Below, one piece after another: positions 33,730 through 45,509 of a stretch of DNA of 64,000 nucleotides; the stretch's first letter is position 1, and the number at the start of each line of letters is the position of its first letter. Origin of the DNA: Pestalotiopsis fici W106-1 (lineage: Eukaryota; Ascomycota; Sordariomycetes; Amphisphaeriales; Sporocadaceae); the NCBI RefSeq assembly GCF_000516985.1, contig NW_006917103.1:186001-250000 (forward strand), in the 5' to 3' direction. The notes under the pieces were generated by a model. That model ran no database searches and was not told the DNA's origin. It worked only from the letters and a program-made list of their open reading frames with translations. Made by a program: the position numbers and the translations under genes.

Positions 33730-34562
33730 ATGTCTTTAAACGGCAAAGTCGCGCTCGTGACGGGAGCTGCTAGAGGTATCGGTGCCGCAATTGTGCGCAC
33801 ACTGGCCGCCCAAGGCGCAAAAGTGAGTAAAACTCTCATGCTATAGAATCTTGCAGTCTCTAGCGATGCGAATATTGATGGACAAAGGTTGCCTTCAACT
33901 ATGTATCAGAGTCTTCCGAAAAGGCGGCGCTCGCATTGGTTGAAGATGTCAAGCGTCTAGGCAGCTCCGCCGTGTGCGTGAGATGTGATGTAGCCGCGCC
34001 AACGGCGCCGGCAACTATTTTGCACGCGGCCTTGACGGGATTTGGTGTTGACAAGATTGACATTCTAGTCAATAATGCAGGCCTAGGTGGTAACACTGCG
34101 TTGGAGGACATAACGGTAGAAGAGTACGAGCGGCTAATGGGGGTCAATGTGCGCGCCGTCCTGTTCATGACTCAGGCCGTGCTACCTTATATCTCACGAG
34201 GTGGTCGCATCGTCAATTTGTCGTCGATATCAGCGCGTGGTGGCTACGCGACGCAATCGGTTTATGCGGCAACAAAAGCAGCAGTCGAAGGCTTCACACG
34301 CGTTTGGGCGACCGAGCTGGGACACAAGTATGGTGTCACGGTGAATGCTGTGAACCCCGGGCCAGTCGATACCGACATGTATCGCGCCGCGGGCCCAGTT
34401 CATCTCGCCCGCATGGAGGAACAAAACAAAAAGGTCCCGGCCGCACCTAGATGTGGAACGGAAGAAGATGTTTCAGACATCATCCTCTTTCTATGCGAAG
34501 AGCGATCACGATGGGTCACGGGCGATGTTATATGCGCAAATGGAGGAATGTTGTACACCTAA
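33730..34562 (+). CDS. Classical short-chain dehydrogenase (3-oxoacyl-ACP reductase-like)
   Basis: Two exons, 33730-33822 and 33888-34562, encode 255 aa, the usual size of a classical SDR. The cofactor loop VTGAARGIGAA is at residues 10-20, then CDVAAPT, ILVNNAGLGG, the catalytic Ser in IVNLSSISARGG, the YAATK catalytic Tyr/Lys, and VNAVNPGPVDTDMY. The C-terminal segment SRWVTGDVICANGGMLY is the standard SDR end. Enzymes of this class reduce or oxidise sugars, polyols or keto compounds with NAD(P)(H). Being divergent from a polyol dehydrogenase and adjacent to a regulator and a sugar-type transporter, it likely acts on the next intermediate of the same pathway (inference). Confidence 0.87.
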
Positions 34563-35379
34563 CCTGGAGTGACTACAATTTTTGGTGCAGCGTATCTAGG
34601 GCCAGTTTATATGAACCTCATTAAATTTCGGACCATCAGCATCAGAGACTTGACATTGAAAAGTCGAAACGTAGCTAGTAAAAAGGCCAAACACTCTAAC
34701 CTTAGCCATATAGTACTACTGTATATAATAAGATGCTCTGTATACTTACCGAGTAGGCGGCCATCCCCCCCTGTGTTGTATAAGTCAAAGAAGATCATTC
34801 TCAAGCTGGACACATCACTAGAATCGGGATCGCTACAAAACACACTTGTGCTACCAGCAATCCGTAAAAATGTGTGATCAGTTTCCGCGTGCTTTCCCTC
34901 GGCTGTCAACAAAGTTTTCCGACGCTGTGGTTGCGCTTTCAGGGCACTTGCACTAGAGCCGGCAATCCAACATCAGAGTCCAGACGTCCCACTGAAATTG
35001 TCTAGGTTAGGCTAAGGCTGGGCAACAACGTCGAGATTCGTGAGCGCCTTTGCCAAGCCTCCAACACATGTAGTCCAATCGCCATGGCAAAGTCATCATG
35101 GCTTACGGTCATGCAAGCGCGCGATCGAGAGTCATGCCCGGCAAGTGGGAGACGTCGCGTCCTGAGGCTGTATGTTAGCATGCTTCTCCCTCTCCAACTC
35201 AATCCCCGCACTACTAGGGAACCCAGAGATGGACCGTTCCGCCGTGGAGAAGCACTCTCGGTGAAATCGCCGCACCGCTGCAGGATGGTATTTTCACCGT
35301 CGTGCCTCATTCCGTGCCCATCCAGGTACTTGGATGATCTTCCATACAGTCCATACCTAGCCCCTATCGTTTTGGTAAC
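34563..35379. other. Intergenic region (promoter of Zn2Cys6 factor)
   Basis: About 800 nt without another gene. Open frames on both strands lack known motifs. Confidence 0.45.
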
Positions 35380-37540
35380 ATGCAAACAATCGGCCGGAGT
35401 AGCAGAGACGGAGATACTGGGTCTGATACACCATCTCGCCGGCGGTCGGTCCCCGAGACCGTAGCCCGGCACAAAGCATGTGATCAATGCAAGCGGCGTA
35501 AAATCAAGTGTTCTGGCACAAATCCATGTCAGTACTGCCAGAGATTGCAAGCTCCGTGCTCTTATACATCCGTTCACGGAAGATTGGCCGTGCTTGAAGG
35601 GTAAGACATCCTGGCGCTCTTTCCGCACTCTTGATACAGCCATCGAGTTGCTAACGTCATGTCATGATCAGGCAGCTCAGGGATGCCCGGAAACAGGTGC
35701 AGCTTCTGAAGGCTGCCTGGCGAAGGTTTGTTCCGCACATTGACCTGGCGCAGGCTGTCCATACGGTTGAGACGCAGACCACTCCCGACAGCACTCTCCA
35801 GGAGGGTTTCGATCATACAACGGAGACATCAGGTCCCTTGGAAGATAGCATTGACGAAACAATACACAACACAGTCGCTCCACCCTCTAATGCCGACCAG
35901 GAGGACGAAAAATGGGATACGCTCGAATGGAACGAAATCAGGAGTTTGAGGATATCCTCAGATGGTATCGGGTCGCTGACGGTTAATCCCAAGGGCTCTG
36001 GCTACATGGGCCCTCAATCAGGCAATTCGTTATTGCGGTATTTACAGTCAATCGCAAATTTCTTCCCAAACACCGATGGTTCTGGCGATGGAAACCGAGA
36101 CGAGTTTGGTGCGGAAAAGCTGCTCACTGCTCACGAGCCCCCGTCATCTCAAATGTTCATGCAGTGTTGCATTGACTGGTACTTCAAGCACTTTCATTCA
36201 GCATACCCGATCCTACACGAAGGCTACTTTCGGGCCCAGAACATGGGTGTGATAGCCAAATCACAAGATGGCTCTTGGCCACTACTATTCAACATTGTAC
36301 TCGCGCTGGGCGCATTCGCCGGTCCGCAAAGTTCCAACAACTACGACATCTATTTCTTCAACCGAGCCCGCGAGCATATTAGCGCAGACATTTTGCAATG
36401 CGGATCACTTCAGCTCGTTCAGGCGTTTGCACTGTTGGCAAACTACACCCAAAAGAGAAATATGCCCAACAGCGGCTTCACAATGCTCGGCATCGCGTAC
36501 AACCTGGCCTTGGGTTTAGGCCTGCACCGAGAATTCTCCGAGAAAGCCTCTTCTCCCTTCACCATGGAGGTGCGACGTAGGGTCTGGTGGACTCTCTACA
36601 TTTTTGATACTGGGGCACGCTTGACATTTGGCCGACCAACGATGGAGCTTCATGGGACAAACATCAAACCTCCCAAGAATCTTCACGACAGCGACATCTC
36701 GGTCGACATTGAATCATTGCCCGCATCACGCGATGAACCAACGGCAGCTTCGTCTTTGATATGGCAGAGCAAGTTGGCCGCGATATCCAGCACTGTCAAC
36801 ACAACTCTGTTGGAGAGACAACTCCCCGATCAACCTCGAATTCTTGTCTTGGACGACGAGGTCAGTAAATGGAAGCAGAGCCTTCCATTATACTTTTATT
36901 CAGCACTGGACCCCGAATTCACGTGGTTCGAGATACCCCGGGCGGTGCTGCTGTGGCGATCATGGCATTTGCGAATCGTAATGACTCGACCATTCTTGCT
37001 GGATGTTGTGCGTAACCGGAGAGCGTTGGTCCTGACGGATGCAAACAGTGCAGTAGTGAGGTGCATCAACTCTGCGCAAGAGTGCATTGTGTCCATCAAC
37101 ACATTCTGTCACGGTCGAAGCGAAATGCCCGGGGCTCTTGTTTGGTACGCAACGTACTGGCTTGTCACGGCCGTCTTTGTGAATGTGACTTGCTTGATTT
37201 ATGATCCCTACAACGGCCTTAGCCCAGTGTGGAGGCAGCAAGCAGAAAGCTCCAAATTGATACTGGAAACAATGGGTGCTGTTGAGCCTATAGCCAAGCG
37301 GGCGGCTTTCATTTTGAAGAATATCATCGGTGAGTCCGTCAAATGTCCACACTCGTCCACGGCTAATGTCAATCGAAAGGACTCGTACCCAGCAGCCCAG
37401 ACTCTACAATCTTGGGCTATAATGAACCGACGCGAATGGAGATTGCCGATGTGTGGGGACAGTCTTGGGCAATGCCTCCAATGTTTGATCAGGAACTCCA
37501 AGATATCATACAGATGCCAAGAGATATGCTCAACAGTTAG
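35380..37540 (+). CDS. Zn2Cys6 transcription factor with fungal-specific domain
   Basis: Exons 35380-35600, 35672-37329 and 37380-37540 encode 679 aa. Residues 34-60 hold the binuclear cluster CDQCKRRKIKCSGTNPCQYC...C, giving the six zinc-binding cysteines. A short coiled segment (LEGQLRDARKQVQLLKAAW) follows across intron 1. The PF04082 domain occupies the middle, with FKHFHSAYPILHEGYFRAQ, MLGIAYNLALGLGLHREF and VRRRVWWTLYIFD. Reading through the last GTGAGT would give an unrelated tail. Splicing 37330-37379 instead gives EPTRMEIADVWGQSWAMPPM and a natural end, so I prefer the spliced form. It sits between the SDR and the sugar-type transporter, all on the plus strand. A pathway-specific regulator of this cluster is the simplest inference. 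Confidence 0.87.
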
Positions 37541-38391
37541 GAAGAAGTATCATGCATGGGATAACTTCTCCTAGACAATTATAATATGTAAAACATTATC
37601 AAAAGTCTCTGACTATCCTCATACTATACTGCTTTACCATGACCAAAATCGAAGAATGTCTTAATGGCTATGAAGACTAATTGCCATGAGTGGTGTAACA
37701 AATTTCAGGGACATGGATTCAATGCCTGCAAGATCCAAATGAAATCTTGATGCTAAAAAAATGACGCATCATCACTGATTGTTCGCAAGACAATCGACCA
37801 TATTGTCCAGGCTCTTCAACTTGTGCTGTTGCGGCACTTGCACCGGTTTACGGCGCCAAGATGGTATCTCCTCGACATGAACCCTGATGTGTTCGATCGC
37901 CCCTTTGTCAGACCTCAACTAGTGCATCGAGAGTGCATATCACTGAATTCAGCCTCTCAAGACTATATTGTACGTTTCCAGCGCGACTCATGGTTTCGGC
38001 GATATCACCGCCCTCGCCCCACCATCGGTACATGCTTGTGCCTCGCCAAGATGCCGCCACCGGCTGAAGATATCGGATTGGGCGTCTCATGGCGCGTGCT
38101 TGTATGATCATGGTAGTTGTAAACATAGCAAAGTCTACGGATTCGAGCGGAAAATGACGACGATTATGCTTGACGTACCATGCGTATGGTCTGTTACACC
38201 GGTTGCTGGCACCTGATTAGTCCTTCCTCCGCATTTGTTGTTTCTTTTCCCCATGTTCCAACCTCGCTACTCCGCATTTCCCCGGACTGAAAGCTTCGTG
38301 GTATATATAAAGTTGATAGGTCTTCAAACATTTGATTTCAGATGTTCTCAATCAATGTCACGCCACAGAATTGGAAGCCTTCAAATTCAAG
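37541..38391. other. Intergenic region with transporter promoter
   Basis: About 850 nt with no supported gene. A TATATATAAAG box lies at 38302-38312, about 80 nt upstream of the transporter start. Confidence 0.5.
38302..38312 (+). promoter_or_regulatory. TATA box of the sugar-type transporter
   Basis: TATATATAAAG, 80 nt upstream of the ATG at 38392. This is good core-promoter spacing. Confidence 0.5.
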
Positions 38392-40487
38392 ATGGAGAAG
38401 TCTCAAGATCCTCGTATCGACAGGTTTGTTACTTCAATCACAAGTAATTGAAGAACATTTCGCTAACCAAGACCACAGTCCCACCGAAAAGTTTGCACTG
38501 GACCATGTAGATAATGCAGCACCTTCGTCCGATTATAATGCGTCTCACCAAACTGCCGGCGAGTAGGTGGAATCTTGTATCGGGTTGACCTTTGCTATAT
38601 TCTGATCTTCAGTAGGATCACCAACCCCTTGGCAGCCAAGACCAAAGACGAGTTGAATTCCGATGTCGAAGCGTTCTGTACCGCGCACAATCTGGTCGAC
38701 AGACTTGAGACTTTCAAGAAGGGAGCCCTCGTTGCCCGCACACCGCATGCACCTCGATCGATAGCGGAGCTCACGGCGGATGATCACGAGGTGCTGCGGG
38801 TGGAGGCCGAGCATCGCTGGAGACACCCTAAAGCGCTCTACTTTACCATTTTCATGACATCGATTGGTGCAGCCATTCAAGGTTGGGACCAGACGGGTTC
38901 AAACGGTGCCAATCTATCATATCCGCAGGTATTTGACATTGCAGAGACTGGAGAAGCTTGCGAGCTCGCCGGAACCTGTGCCAGAAATGCCTGGATTGTC
39001 GGTGCCATCAACAGTGCTCCGTATATGGCTATTTGTGTCATGTGAGTTGGCATATGGCGCTCAACCTTCTTTAGGTTTCATACTGACTCGGTGTCCCAGT
39101 GCTTGCTGGCTTTCAGACCCATTGAACGACTTACTAGGACGCCGGGGTACGATCTTTGTCGGCGCAATATTCAGTCTCATTGCGCCCATTGGGCAGGCTG
39201 TATCTCAGTCTTGGGTCCAAATTCTGGTCTGTCGCATTCTCCTCGGGATCGGAATGGGTCTCAAGGAAGTGACAGTTCCAGTGTTCTCGGCAGAGAATGC
39301 CCCTGCCAACATCCGTGGTGCATTGACAATGACCTGGCAGCTCTTTGTCGCCTTTGGAATAATGCTAGGTTTCACCGCCAACCTCGTCGTCATTGATGTA
39401 GGCGATATTGCGTGGCGATTGCAGCTCGGTTCCGCCTTCATCCCAGCTGTTCCTCTACTGATTGGCATATTCATGACGCCCGAGTCGCCTCGCTGGCTCA
39501 TGAAAAAGGGCAAGTATGAAAAGGCCTATAGGTCATTGCTGAGACTTCGTGGATCACCCCTTCTCGCGTGTCGCGACATGTATTATCTGCATGCGCAACT
39601 CGAAGTTGAGGAAGCCCTGATCAAAGCGACTGGTTCTGCTCGCGGCGGTTTCTTCACGCGAGCCATGGAGCTATTTACTGTGCCGCGAAATCGTCGGGCT
39701 GCACAAGCATCTGGTATCATCATGGCCTCGCAACAATTTTGTGGAAGTAAGTCAACCTGGACTCGCAATTTGTAGTACTGGACACTAAACATGATTAGTA
39801 AACATTATGGCATTTTACTCGTCGACCATCTTCTCACAAGCTGGCGCCAGCAACAAAGTGGCTCTCCTCGCCTCTTGGGGGTTTGGCATGGCCATGTTTG
39901 TGTTCGCCATACCGGCCTTGTACACCATCGACACTTGGGGAAGACGTGCCTTGCTCCTAGCCACATTCCCAAACATGTGCTGGACATTGCTTGCTGCCGG
40001 CATGGCATTCTATGTCCCCGCTGAAAGCCCTGCGCACATTGGGTTGATAGCGCTCTTCATCTACCTGTACGTGGCTTTCTACGGCCCGGGCGAAGGACCA
40101 TGCGCCTTTGTCTACTCGTCAGAGGTCTTTCCGCTCTCACATCGTGAAGTAGGAATGTCGTGGGCCGTCGCCACCAACAACTTTTGGGCAGTGGTTGTCG
40201 CCTTGACTTTCCCGCCCATGTTGCAAGGCCTCAAGCCTCAAGGATCGTTTGGGCTCTTTTCTGCACTGAATATTGTGTGCCTCGTTGCCATATTCTTGTT
40301 CGTTCCCGAGACGAGCAAACGTACGTTGGAGGAGCTGGACGGCGTGTTCAATGTCTCCACCAGACGCCATGCTAGCTATCAGTTCAGAGAGGTGCTGCCG
40401 TGGTGGTTTCGACGATATATCCTCCGTAAGAAGGGAGAAAAGGAGCCACAGCTGTACCATATTGATGCGAGTCCATCATCCGTATGA
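38392..40487 (+). CDS. MFS sugar/polyol transporter (SP family)
   Basis: Five exons, 38392-38423, 38479-38562, 38613-39041, 39100-39746 and 39799-40487, encode 626 aa. The first two exons are short (32 and 84 nt), and the start [10 protein letters not shown] was chosen because it splices in frame. The PF00083 signatures are present: [20 protein letters not shown] in helix 1, [16 protein letters not shown] (first-half G-R-R motif), [22 protein letters not shown] PESPRWL segment, [12 protein letters not shown] in helix 7, and [12 protein letters not shown] at the end of helix 12. Twelve helices can be traced. The protein should import a hexose, pentose, polyol or related compound by proton symport. 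Its place at the end of the dehydrogenase/regulator block supports uptake of the substrate oxidised there (inference). Confidence 0.88.
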
Positions 40488-40923
40488 GCGATGCTTCGGG
40501 GAAAGAAAAGGCCGTCAGTTACGATACCGACAATTTCCCGGAAGACCAATCGCACGCGCCGAGATTGATGATTGATCGTATTCGTTGCTGGATATCGCTA
40601 AGGAGCGAGTCATGTTAGTAGTAGCTGTACTCCATTTTGTTTTCCAGCGTCACAAATCTGCAGCTCTTATTCGACATGGACCTCTGCATGTATGGTACGC
40701 CAAGTTATAGAGGGTCATATATTCCAATAATGCAACCAAGAAAGCGTTGACTCGATGCATATGCACAGTAGCGTTTTGCAGCGCAAAATGAGTGGTCCAC
40801 GTTTGAGAATTTCATCCTGTAATTTGTTTTATTGCTGCGTTCCGGCGGACTGTTGAGATTGAGCAATGATTGCAGTGCAATGGTACAACGTCCAAGTTTT
40901 TTATTTTAGCATGATGTAATTAG

Positions 40924-40939
40924 TGTACCATATGGTACA
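40924..40939. repeat. Perfect palindrome TGTACCATATGGTACA
   Basis: A 16-nt self-complementary sequence, flanked by GATGTA on the left and TCATGA on the right. It might be a dimeric-regulator site or a footprint, but nothing nearby decides this. Confidence 0.6.
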
Positions 40940-41948
40940 TCATGACCTCTATGGCAGCCGTTGAAAAGAACGAGTTCACGTCAAGGAGTCGACAATTATA
41001 TCCCCGACGGCGTTAAACATTGGTATGGATCTCCCCCAGCTTTCTCCCCAGTTAAAGGGACAAGTATTCAGTCATTATTTCGGCGTTAAGAGTGTGTTCA
41101 CCGACGAGAGGTTACAGATACCGGGCCAGGATTTATCCACAGTTCCTGGAAGCTAGGAAGCCCTGGTTCTTCACTGTTTTAGTATTCCAGTGGTCTCCTA
41201 GTACACTACAAGACTAATAACCATTGTTAGTCATGCTCAGAAAGATGACTGGGGGATCAATTGATAGCCTCAACATGTGCAAAGTACAGTGGGGAATTAT
41301 CATGACAACCTGACATCTGCCGATGCGGCTCTCGCGTTCCCACGTGAGTTACCCTGATGGGCAAGATGTGCATCGATACGAACGAGGTGCCGTCATCTTT
41401 TTGCTTGCTCACAGATACACATCGATCGGCCCTGAGATGATGGCATGTCAATCGTAGTCAAGATTGAGAACTGTGCTACATACCGTCACCAGTATGTACG
41501 TATATACCAGGGATGTTCCAATGTTTTTGACCATATCCCTTCAGTTCTCACTCAATCTCTGGTCAACAAAAGTCAACACAAGCAGCGGCCGCAATTGCAT
41601 TACGTCGGCGGGGTATTTGACATTGACGCCCCCCTGCTGCCCCCCATATCTCGAGTGCAAAACTGTCGTGGAGGGGCTGCCCCCCCGAAAGAAGCTTAGT
41701 TCGGGTAGCTGAAGCCTCGGAAGCTCTGGAAGAGGATAAACGTCATTGGGTCCCAGGAGATGGATGTCGGCTCGCATGATGAAAAGAAGTTTCTTCCATT
41801 TCGGAAAGCTTCTTTGTTGGTTCTTTGCAATGCTTGCCTGATGGAGTATGCTGACAAACCGTCGGCTACAGCTGGTTTAATGGCTGATCCATCTCTATTT
41901 GCAGTATTAGCTTGAAAGAATCGCATCGTATTGGGTTTGGGTCTGCTT

Positions 41949-41964
41949 TTGTATATATATACAA
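41949..41964 (+). promoter_or_regulatory. TATA element within palindrome, upstream of DJ-1-like gene
   Basis: TTGTATATATATACAA, a perfect 16-nt palindrome about 150 nt upstream of the ATG at 42117. Probably the TATA box of this gene. Confidence 0.45.
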
Positions 41965-42116
41965 GCTTCCTGCTAATCGTAATTAGCACTTCTGTTCTGT
42001 TTTCTAGCATCCATACCATTGATACCCCAATAAAACAACATTGAACACTTGCTAGAAGCGCCTCATCACCTTGTCACTACGATTTAGAAACTCTCAAATC
42101 ATACACCATAACAAAA

Positions 42117-42898
42117 ATGGCACCCAAGGTTCTCGTCGTTCTTACCTCCTTCGGCCAAATCGACGCCGACCACAAGACGGGCTGGTACCTGGTGAGTGAT
42201 TGATATTTCGCCTGTCTCCCGCAAAGTCAGTCCGCGCGCTCAAAAGGGCCCCCGCTAACACAAAGTTTTCCCCCAAAACCCAGCCTGAGCTCGCTCACCC
42301 CTACGATGTCCTCGAGCCCAAGACCGAGATCACCATTGTCTCGCCCAAGGGTGGTGAGGCACCACTCGACCAGGCCTCTGTCGACGCTTTCAAGCAGGAC
42401 CCCTCATCCGTCAACTTCCTAAAGACCAAGGAGGCCCTGTGGAAGAACACGGGCAAGCTCTCCGACTACCTCGGTCGCTCGTCCGAGTTTGCTGCTCTCT
42501 TCTACCCCGGTGGCCACGGCCCCATGTTCGATCTCGCCACGGACAAGGACAGCATCGCCCTGATCAACGAGTTCGTCGCTGCTGGCAAGCCTGTCGCCGC
42601 CGTCTGCCACGGTCCCATTGTTTTTACCAACGTCAAGCTGCCCAATGGCCAACACCTGCTCGCCGGCAAGGAGGCCACTGGCTTCTCCAATGAAGAGGAG
42701 GACCAGGCCGGCATGACCAAGCTCATGCCCGTACTGCTCGAGGACAAGATCAAGGAGGCCGGTGGCGTCTACAAGAAGGCCGACCAGGCATGGGGCGAGC
42801 TCGTCATCAGTGTCGACGGCGGCAAGTTCATCACCGGCCAGAACCCTGCCAGCGCAAAGGGAGTCGGTGAGGCCATCGCCAAGGCCATTGGCGTTTAA
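42117..42898 (+). CDS. DJ-1/PfpI superfamily protein, HSP31-like (glyoxalase III type)
   Basis: Two exons, 42117-42191 and 42284-42898, encode 229 aa, the normal length for fungal HSP31-like proteins. The start is MAPKVLVVLTSF, then KTGWYLPELAHPYDVL; the Glu in PELAHP is the conserved acidic residue that activates the cysteine. FYPGGHGPMFDLA and PVAAVCHGPIVF follow, the latter with the nucleophilic Cys in the elbow. Family members convert methylglyoxal to D-lactate without glutathione and protect against stress. The sequence keeps all residues needed for this. Codon use is strongly biased to C-ending codons, unlike most neighbours, which suggests high expression. It is convergent with the next gene. 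Confidence 0.9.
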
Positions 42899-43104
42899 GC
42901 GAATATGGAACAACAAAAAGTTATTGCGGGTCGATACTTGATTGTCACTAAAGAATTATGAAACGACTTATGACTTGACTGGCATTTAACAATAGAGATA
43001 TTTATGCATCAGCACTCTGTGAAGCGTATTCGAAACTTGCCCCCCTTGTGACTTGTGCTTTCTTCAATGCTTAACCGTGCTTCTACTTTACAAGGAGTCT
43101 ATCA

Positions 43105-44508
43105 TTACAGGCTGCCCCGCCTACGGACTTCACCACGGTCCAACATGTTGCGAACCCCCTCTTTCAGCTTCTCTGCTCGAATCTTTCGATGCTCCCATTC
43201 CGCGAATATCATAGCTAATTCTTGAGTATGGTCTAGATCCCAAACGCTGCAAGCTGCTACATGCATTAGGCGCCGAGCAATAATCATATGAGTGTCGTAA
43301 GCTGCCCTTGTGAATACCTCTCCAACGGCCTCGTCGAATGCAGCCTTGATTTTCTTCGCTTCAGATTTTGTCGGCTCAAAGGCCTCGAAGGGCTCCTCGT
43401 CCATCTCGGGATACCCTTTGCTGACATGTATGTTGCCGTCACATGGCCCAGGCGCAAATCGTACAACTTTGGTTCCCACGCGCGTCCAGAGCCACTGTGG
43501 AGCGCGGCAGGTCATGAAGCGAGGTGCGAATCCGGCACCGTCCCAGCCCAGTAGCCCCGTGATCTTGGGTTCGCCATTAGCATCTCGTTCTATCAAGATA
43601 TTCTCAGCAGAGATATTACGGTGCCAAATGCAAATGGTGTCGTCCAGTAAGCCTTTGTGAGTAATCGCTTTGATCATGTCAACGGCTTTGTCCGTGTATT
43701 CTTCCAACCACTGTCGCCGAGATGCCGAAGAATAATATTTCCGCCTTTCAAATGTCAGAATCGCCATGTCTCGTGCGGACAGACCAGGCGGGTCTTTACG
43801 TAGATTATTAAGGTTAACTAGACCATCTTCCTCGAGCTCGATCGAGTCTCTTTCGGTATTTTCAAGATGATAGCGCTGTTGTCCAAAGGCCTCGAGGAGA
43901 ACACTACCTTCCATGCTATGGCCATATCTATCCATGGGCACCTTGAACAGTCCGCAGTGCGAGTTGGTTGCGGATTGGAGATCAAGGTATAATTCGCCGA
44001 CCTGACGAGCGACAGATAGTCTCTGTTCATGAGTGAGATTTGGCCAAGTTTCTTGGAGGGAAAGACCCGGTAGGCGAGAGAAGACCAGATATGGGTGGCC
44101 TACAGGCCCATCAAAGCCGCTGTTCTTGTGATGGACCCTAGGCGTGTTAGCCTTGAGATCAAGCTCCTGGTGGATGTAGTTGTACACAGCGGCCGTAAGT
44201 TCAATGTCAGACGTATCGTTTGGAACTTGAAAAATGAACTCATCACTGCCATTCTCATCCGAAACTGTGATGGGAAAGCTTCGATGCCTGGCAGTCTGGA
44301 TTTCGTCTCCGATCTTGATTTCCGAACTTTCCCATAGTCTTTGACATTGGAGGTATACCTTTGCTGCAAGATTCTGCTCGGGTAAATCGTCTTTGGTCGA
44401 GCACACTGACTCTAACGGGCTAGATGCAATACTGGAAATGGGGGGTGAGCTTGGAGAAAGGAAGGATACAACTAAATCGCCTTTCATGTTGCTCATATTC
44501 GAGTTCAT
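43105..44508 (-). CDS. Phosphotransferase-fold (APH/choline kinase-like) protein with altered catalytic residues
   Basis: The uninterrupted frame ends at 43105 and extends up to 44598, but that far start is GTG. A TATATATA element at 44567-44574 suggests that transcription starts near or below the first ATG (44547), so I use the in-frame ATG at 44508, giving about 467 aa. The APH fold is recognisable by HPYLVFSRLPGLSLQETWPN (hinge), TICIWHRNISAENILIE (catalytic loop) and ITGLLGWDGAGFAPRFM (metal-binding loop), followed by CRAPQWLW as in fungal APH-like proteins. The expected HxDxxxxN loop has Asn for the catalytic Asp (HRNISAEN), and the first Asp of the usual DWD is Gly (GWDGA). It may therefore be a pseudokinase. 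It is divergent from the FAD monooxygenase. Function unknown. Confidence 0.72.
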   Translation of the reverse strand: MNSNMSNMKGDLVVSFLSPSSPPISSIASSPLESVCSTKDDLPEQNLAAKVYLQCQRLWESSEIKIGDEIQTARHRSFPITVSDENGSDEFIFQVPNDTSDIELTAAVYNYIHQELDLKANTPRVHHKNSGFDGPVGHPYLVFSRLPGLSLQETWPNLTHEQRLSVARQVGELYLDLQSATNSHCGLFKVPMDRYGHSMEGSVLLEAFGQQRYHLENTERDSIELEEDGLVNLNNLRKDPPGLSARDMAILTFERRKYYSSASRRQWLEEYTDKAVDMIKAITHKGLLDDTICIWHRNISAENILIERDANGEPKITGLLGWDGAGFAPRFMTCRAPQWLWTRVGTKVVRFAPGPCDGNIHVSKGYPEMDEEPFEAFEPTKSEAKKIKAAFDEAVGEVFTRAAYDTHMIIARRLMHVAACSVWDLDHTQELAMIFAEWEHRKIRAEKLKEGVRNMLDRGEVRRRGSL

Positions 44509-45509
44509 AATTGATGCATGCAATGTATGTCTTCCTTTCGGATCCATATTGGAAACATACGCCGAGTATATATAGCTAAGGAACAAAGACACGTACACGT
44601 GCTTTCCCCGAACTTGTCGTGGTCATGATCTGATCTTTGTTTGGAAAGTTCTCTTTGTCGACTCTGGTTTCTCACCACAATGCATTGTCTGATGCTTATT
44701 GAACGATCACATGATATCATAGTAATTGATTCCTGGCCGCTTAAAGCGCGAGAACAGGGTGCATATTTCGTCGTGGCTTGAGCGAAGAAGCAGTACATGG
44801 GAGGGACTCGAACCGTAAAATAGAATTCCCGAATTTGCAATATAGATTGTGGCTCGTAGACGATTTGTATATTGAAAATTCTCGTTGCTGACTCTGTAAA
44901 AGAGTAACATCACTCTGGGTGGGCACTGTCACCCTATCAATGCACTTTTGTCTGCACAGTCAGTGTGGACGGTTCCGCGACCGACATGTAATAAGCATCT
45001 CAATGTTTACCCCACTTCATATTGAAACAACCTCAATGCCCAATCTTCTTTCAATTCATGGGTTTCTGGTTTCGACTGCTTCAAAACTTGACCCAATGTA
45101 TAACGTGATGAAATCACTTCGAACAATTTTGTCTTCCCATGGCATGTTAGTCAGGCTTGGCAGTTTTTGCATTGACGCGAAGCTTTTACGTTCTTGCTGG
45201 TTGAACCTAAAATACACAGACGTAAACACCAAAACACGCTCACTATTTAGTCGGCTGTCAGAAAATAGGTGCATGGTCCATTTTTGTCCATCTCCTGTTG
45301 TTCTGCTTTATTGTAAGAAGCTTTGCTCCGAACCCCCGCTTGACTGGATTAGAATGATATGGGACCCCTCACTGTAATCAAGGGGCTGTCTTCGGCATTG
45401 TACCACGGCTTTTCGTTTCGTACTGCGATATCCAAGATAAAGAACAGAGATGTTGACACTCAGGTTTGTGAGCCCCTTCCAAAGAAAAACCCCGTGAGCA
45501 TATGAAGGA
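44509..45509. promoter_or_regulatory. Divergent region between APH-like and monooxygenase genes
   Basis: About 1 kb containing TATATATA (44567-44574), which suits the minus-strand APH-like gene. No other gene is supported. A GGGACTCGAACC match near 44813 looked like a tRNA T-arm but does not fold. Confidence 0.4.

Larger units (their letters stand above)
40488..42116. other. Intergenic region with palindromes
   Basis: About 1.6 kb without a supported gene. It contains a 16-nt perfect palindrome at 40924-40939 and another at 41949-41964; the latter includes the TATA-like element of the DJ-1-like gene. A 107-codon minus-strand frame at 41696-42019 matches nothing I recognise. Confidence 0.5.

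Noticed and set aside
41696..42019. 107-codon minus-strand frame
   Set aside because: It overlaps the promoter and TATA element of the DJ-1-like gene and matches no family.
44800..44830. GGTTCGAGTCCC on the minus strand, like a tRNA T-arm
   Set aside because: The flanking bases do not form a T-stem, and no anticodon or acceptor stem can be drawn.
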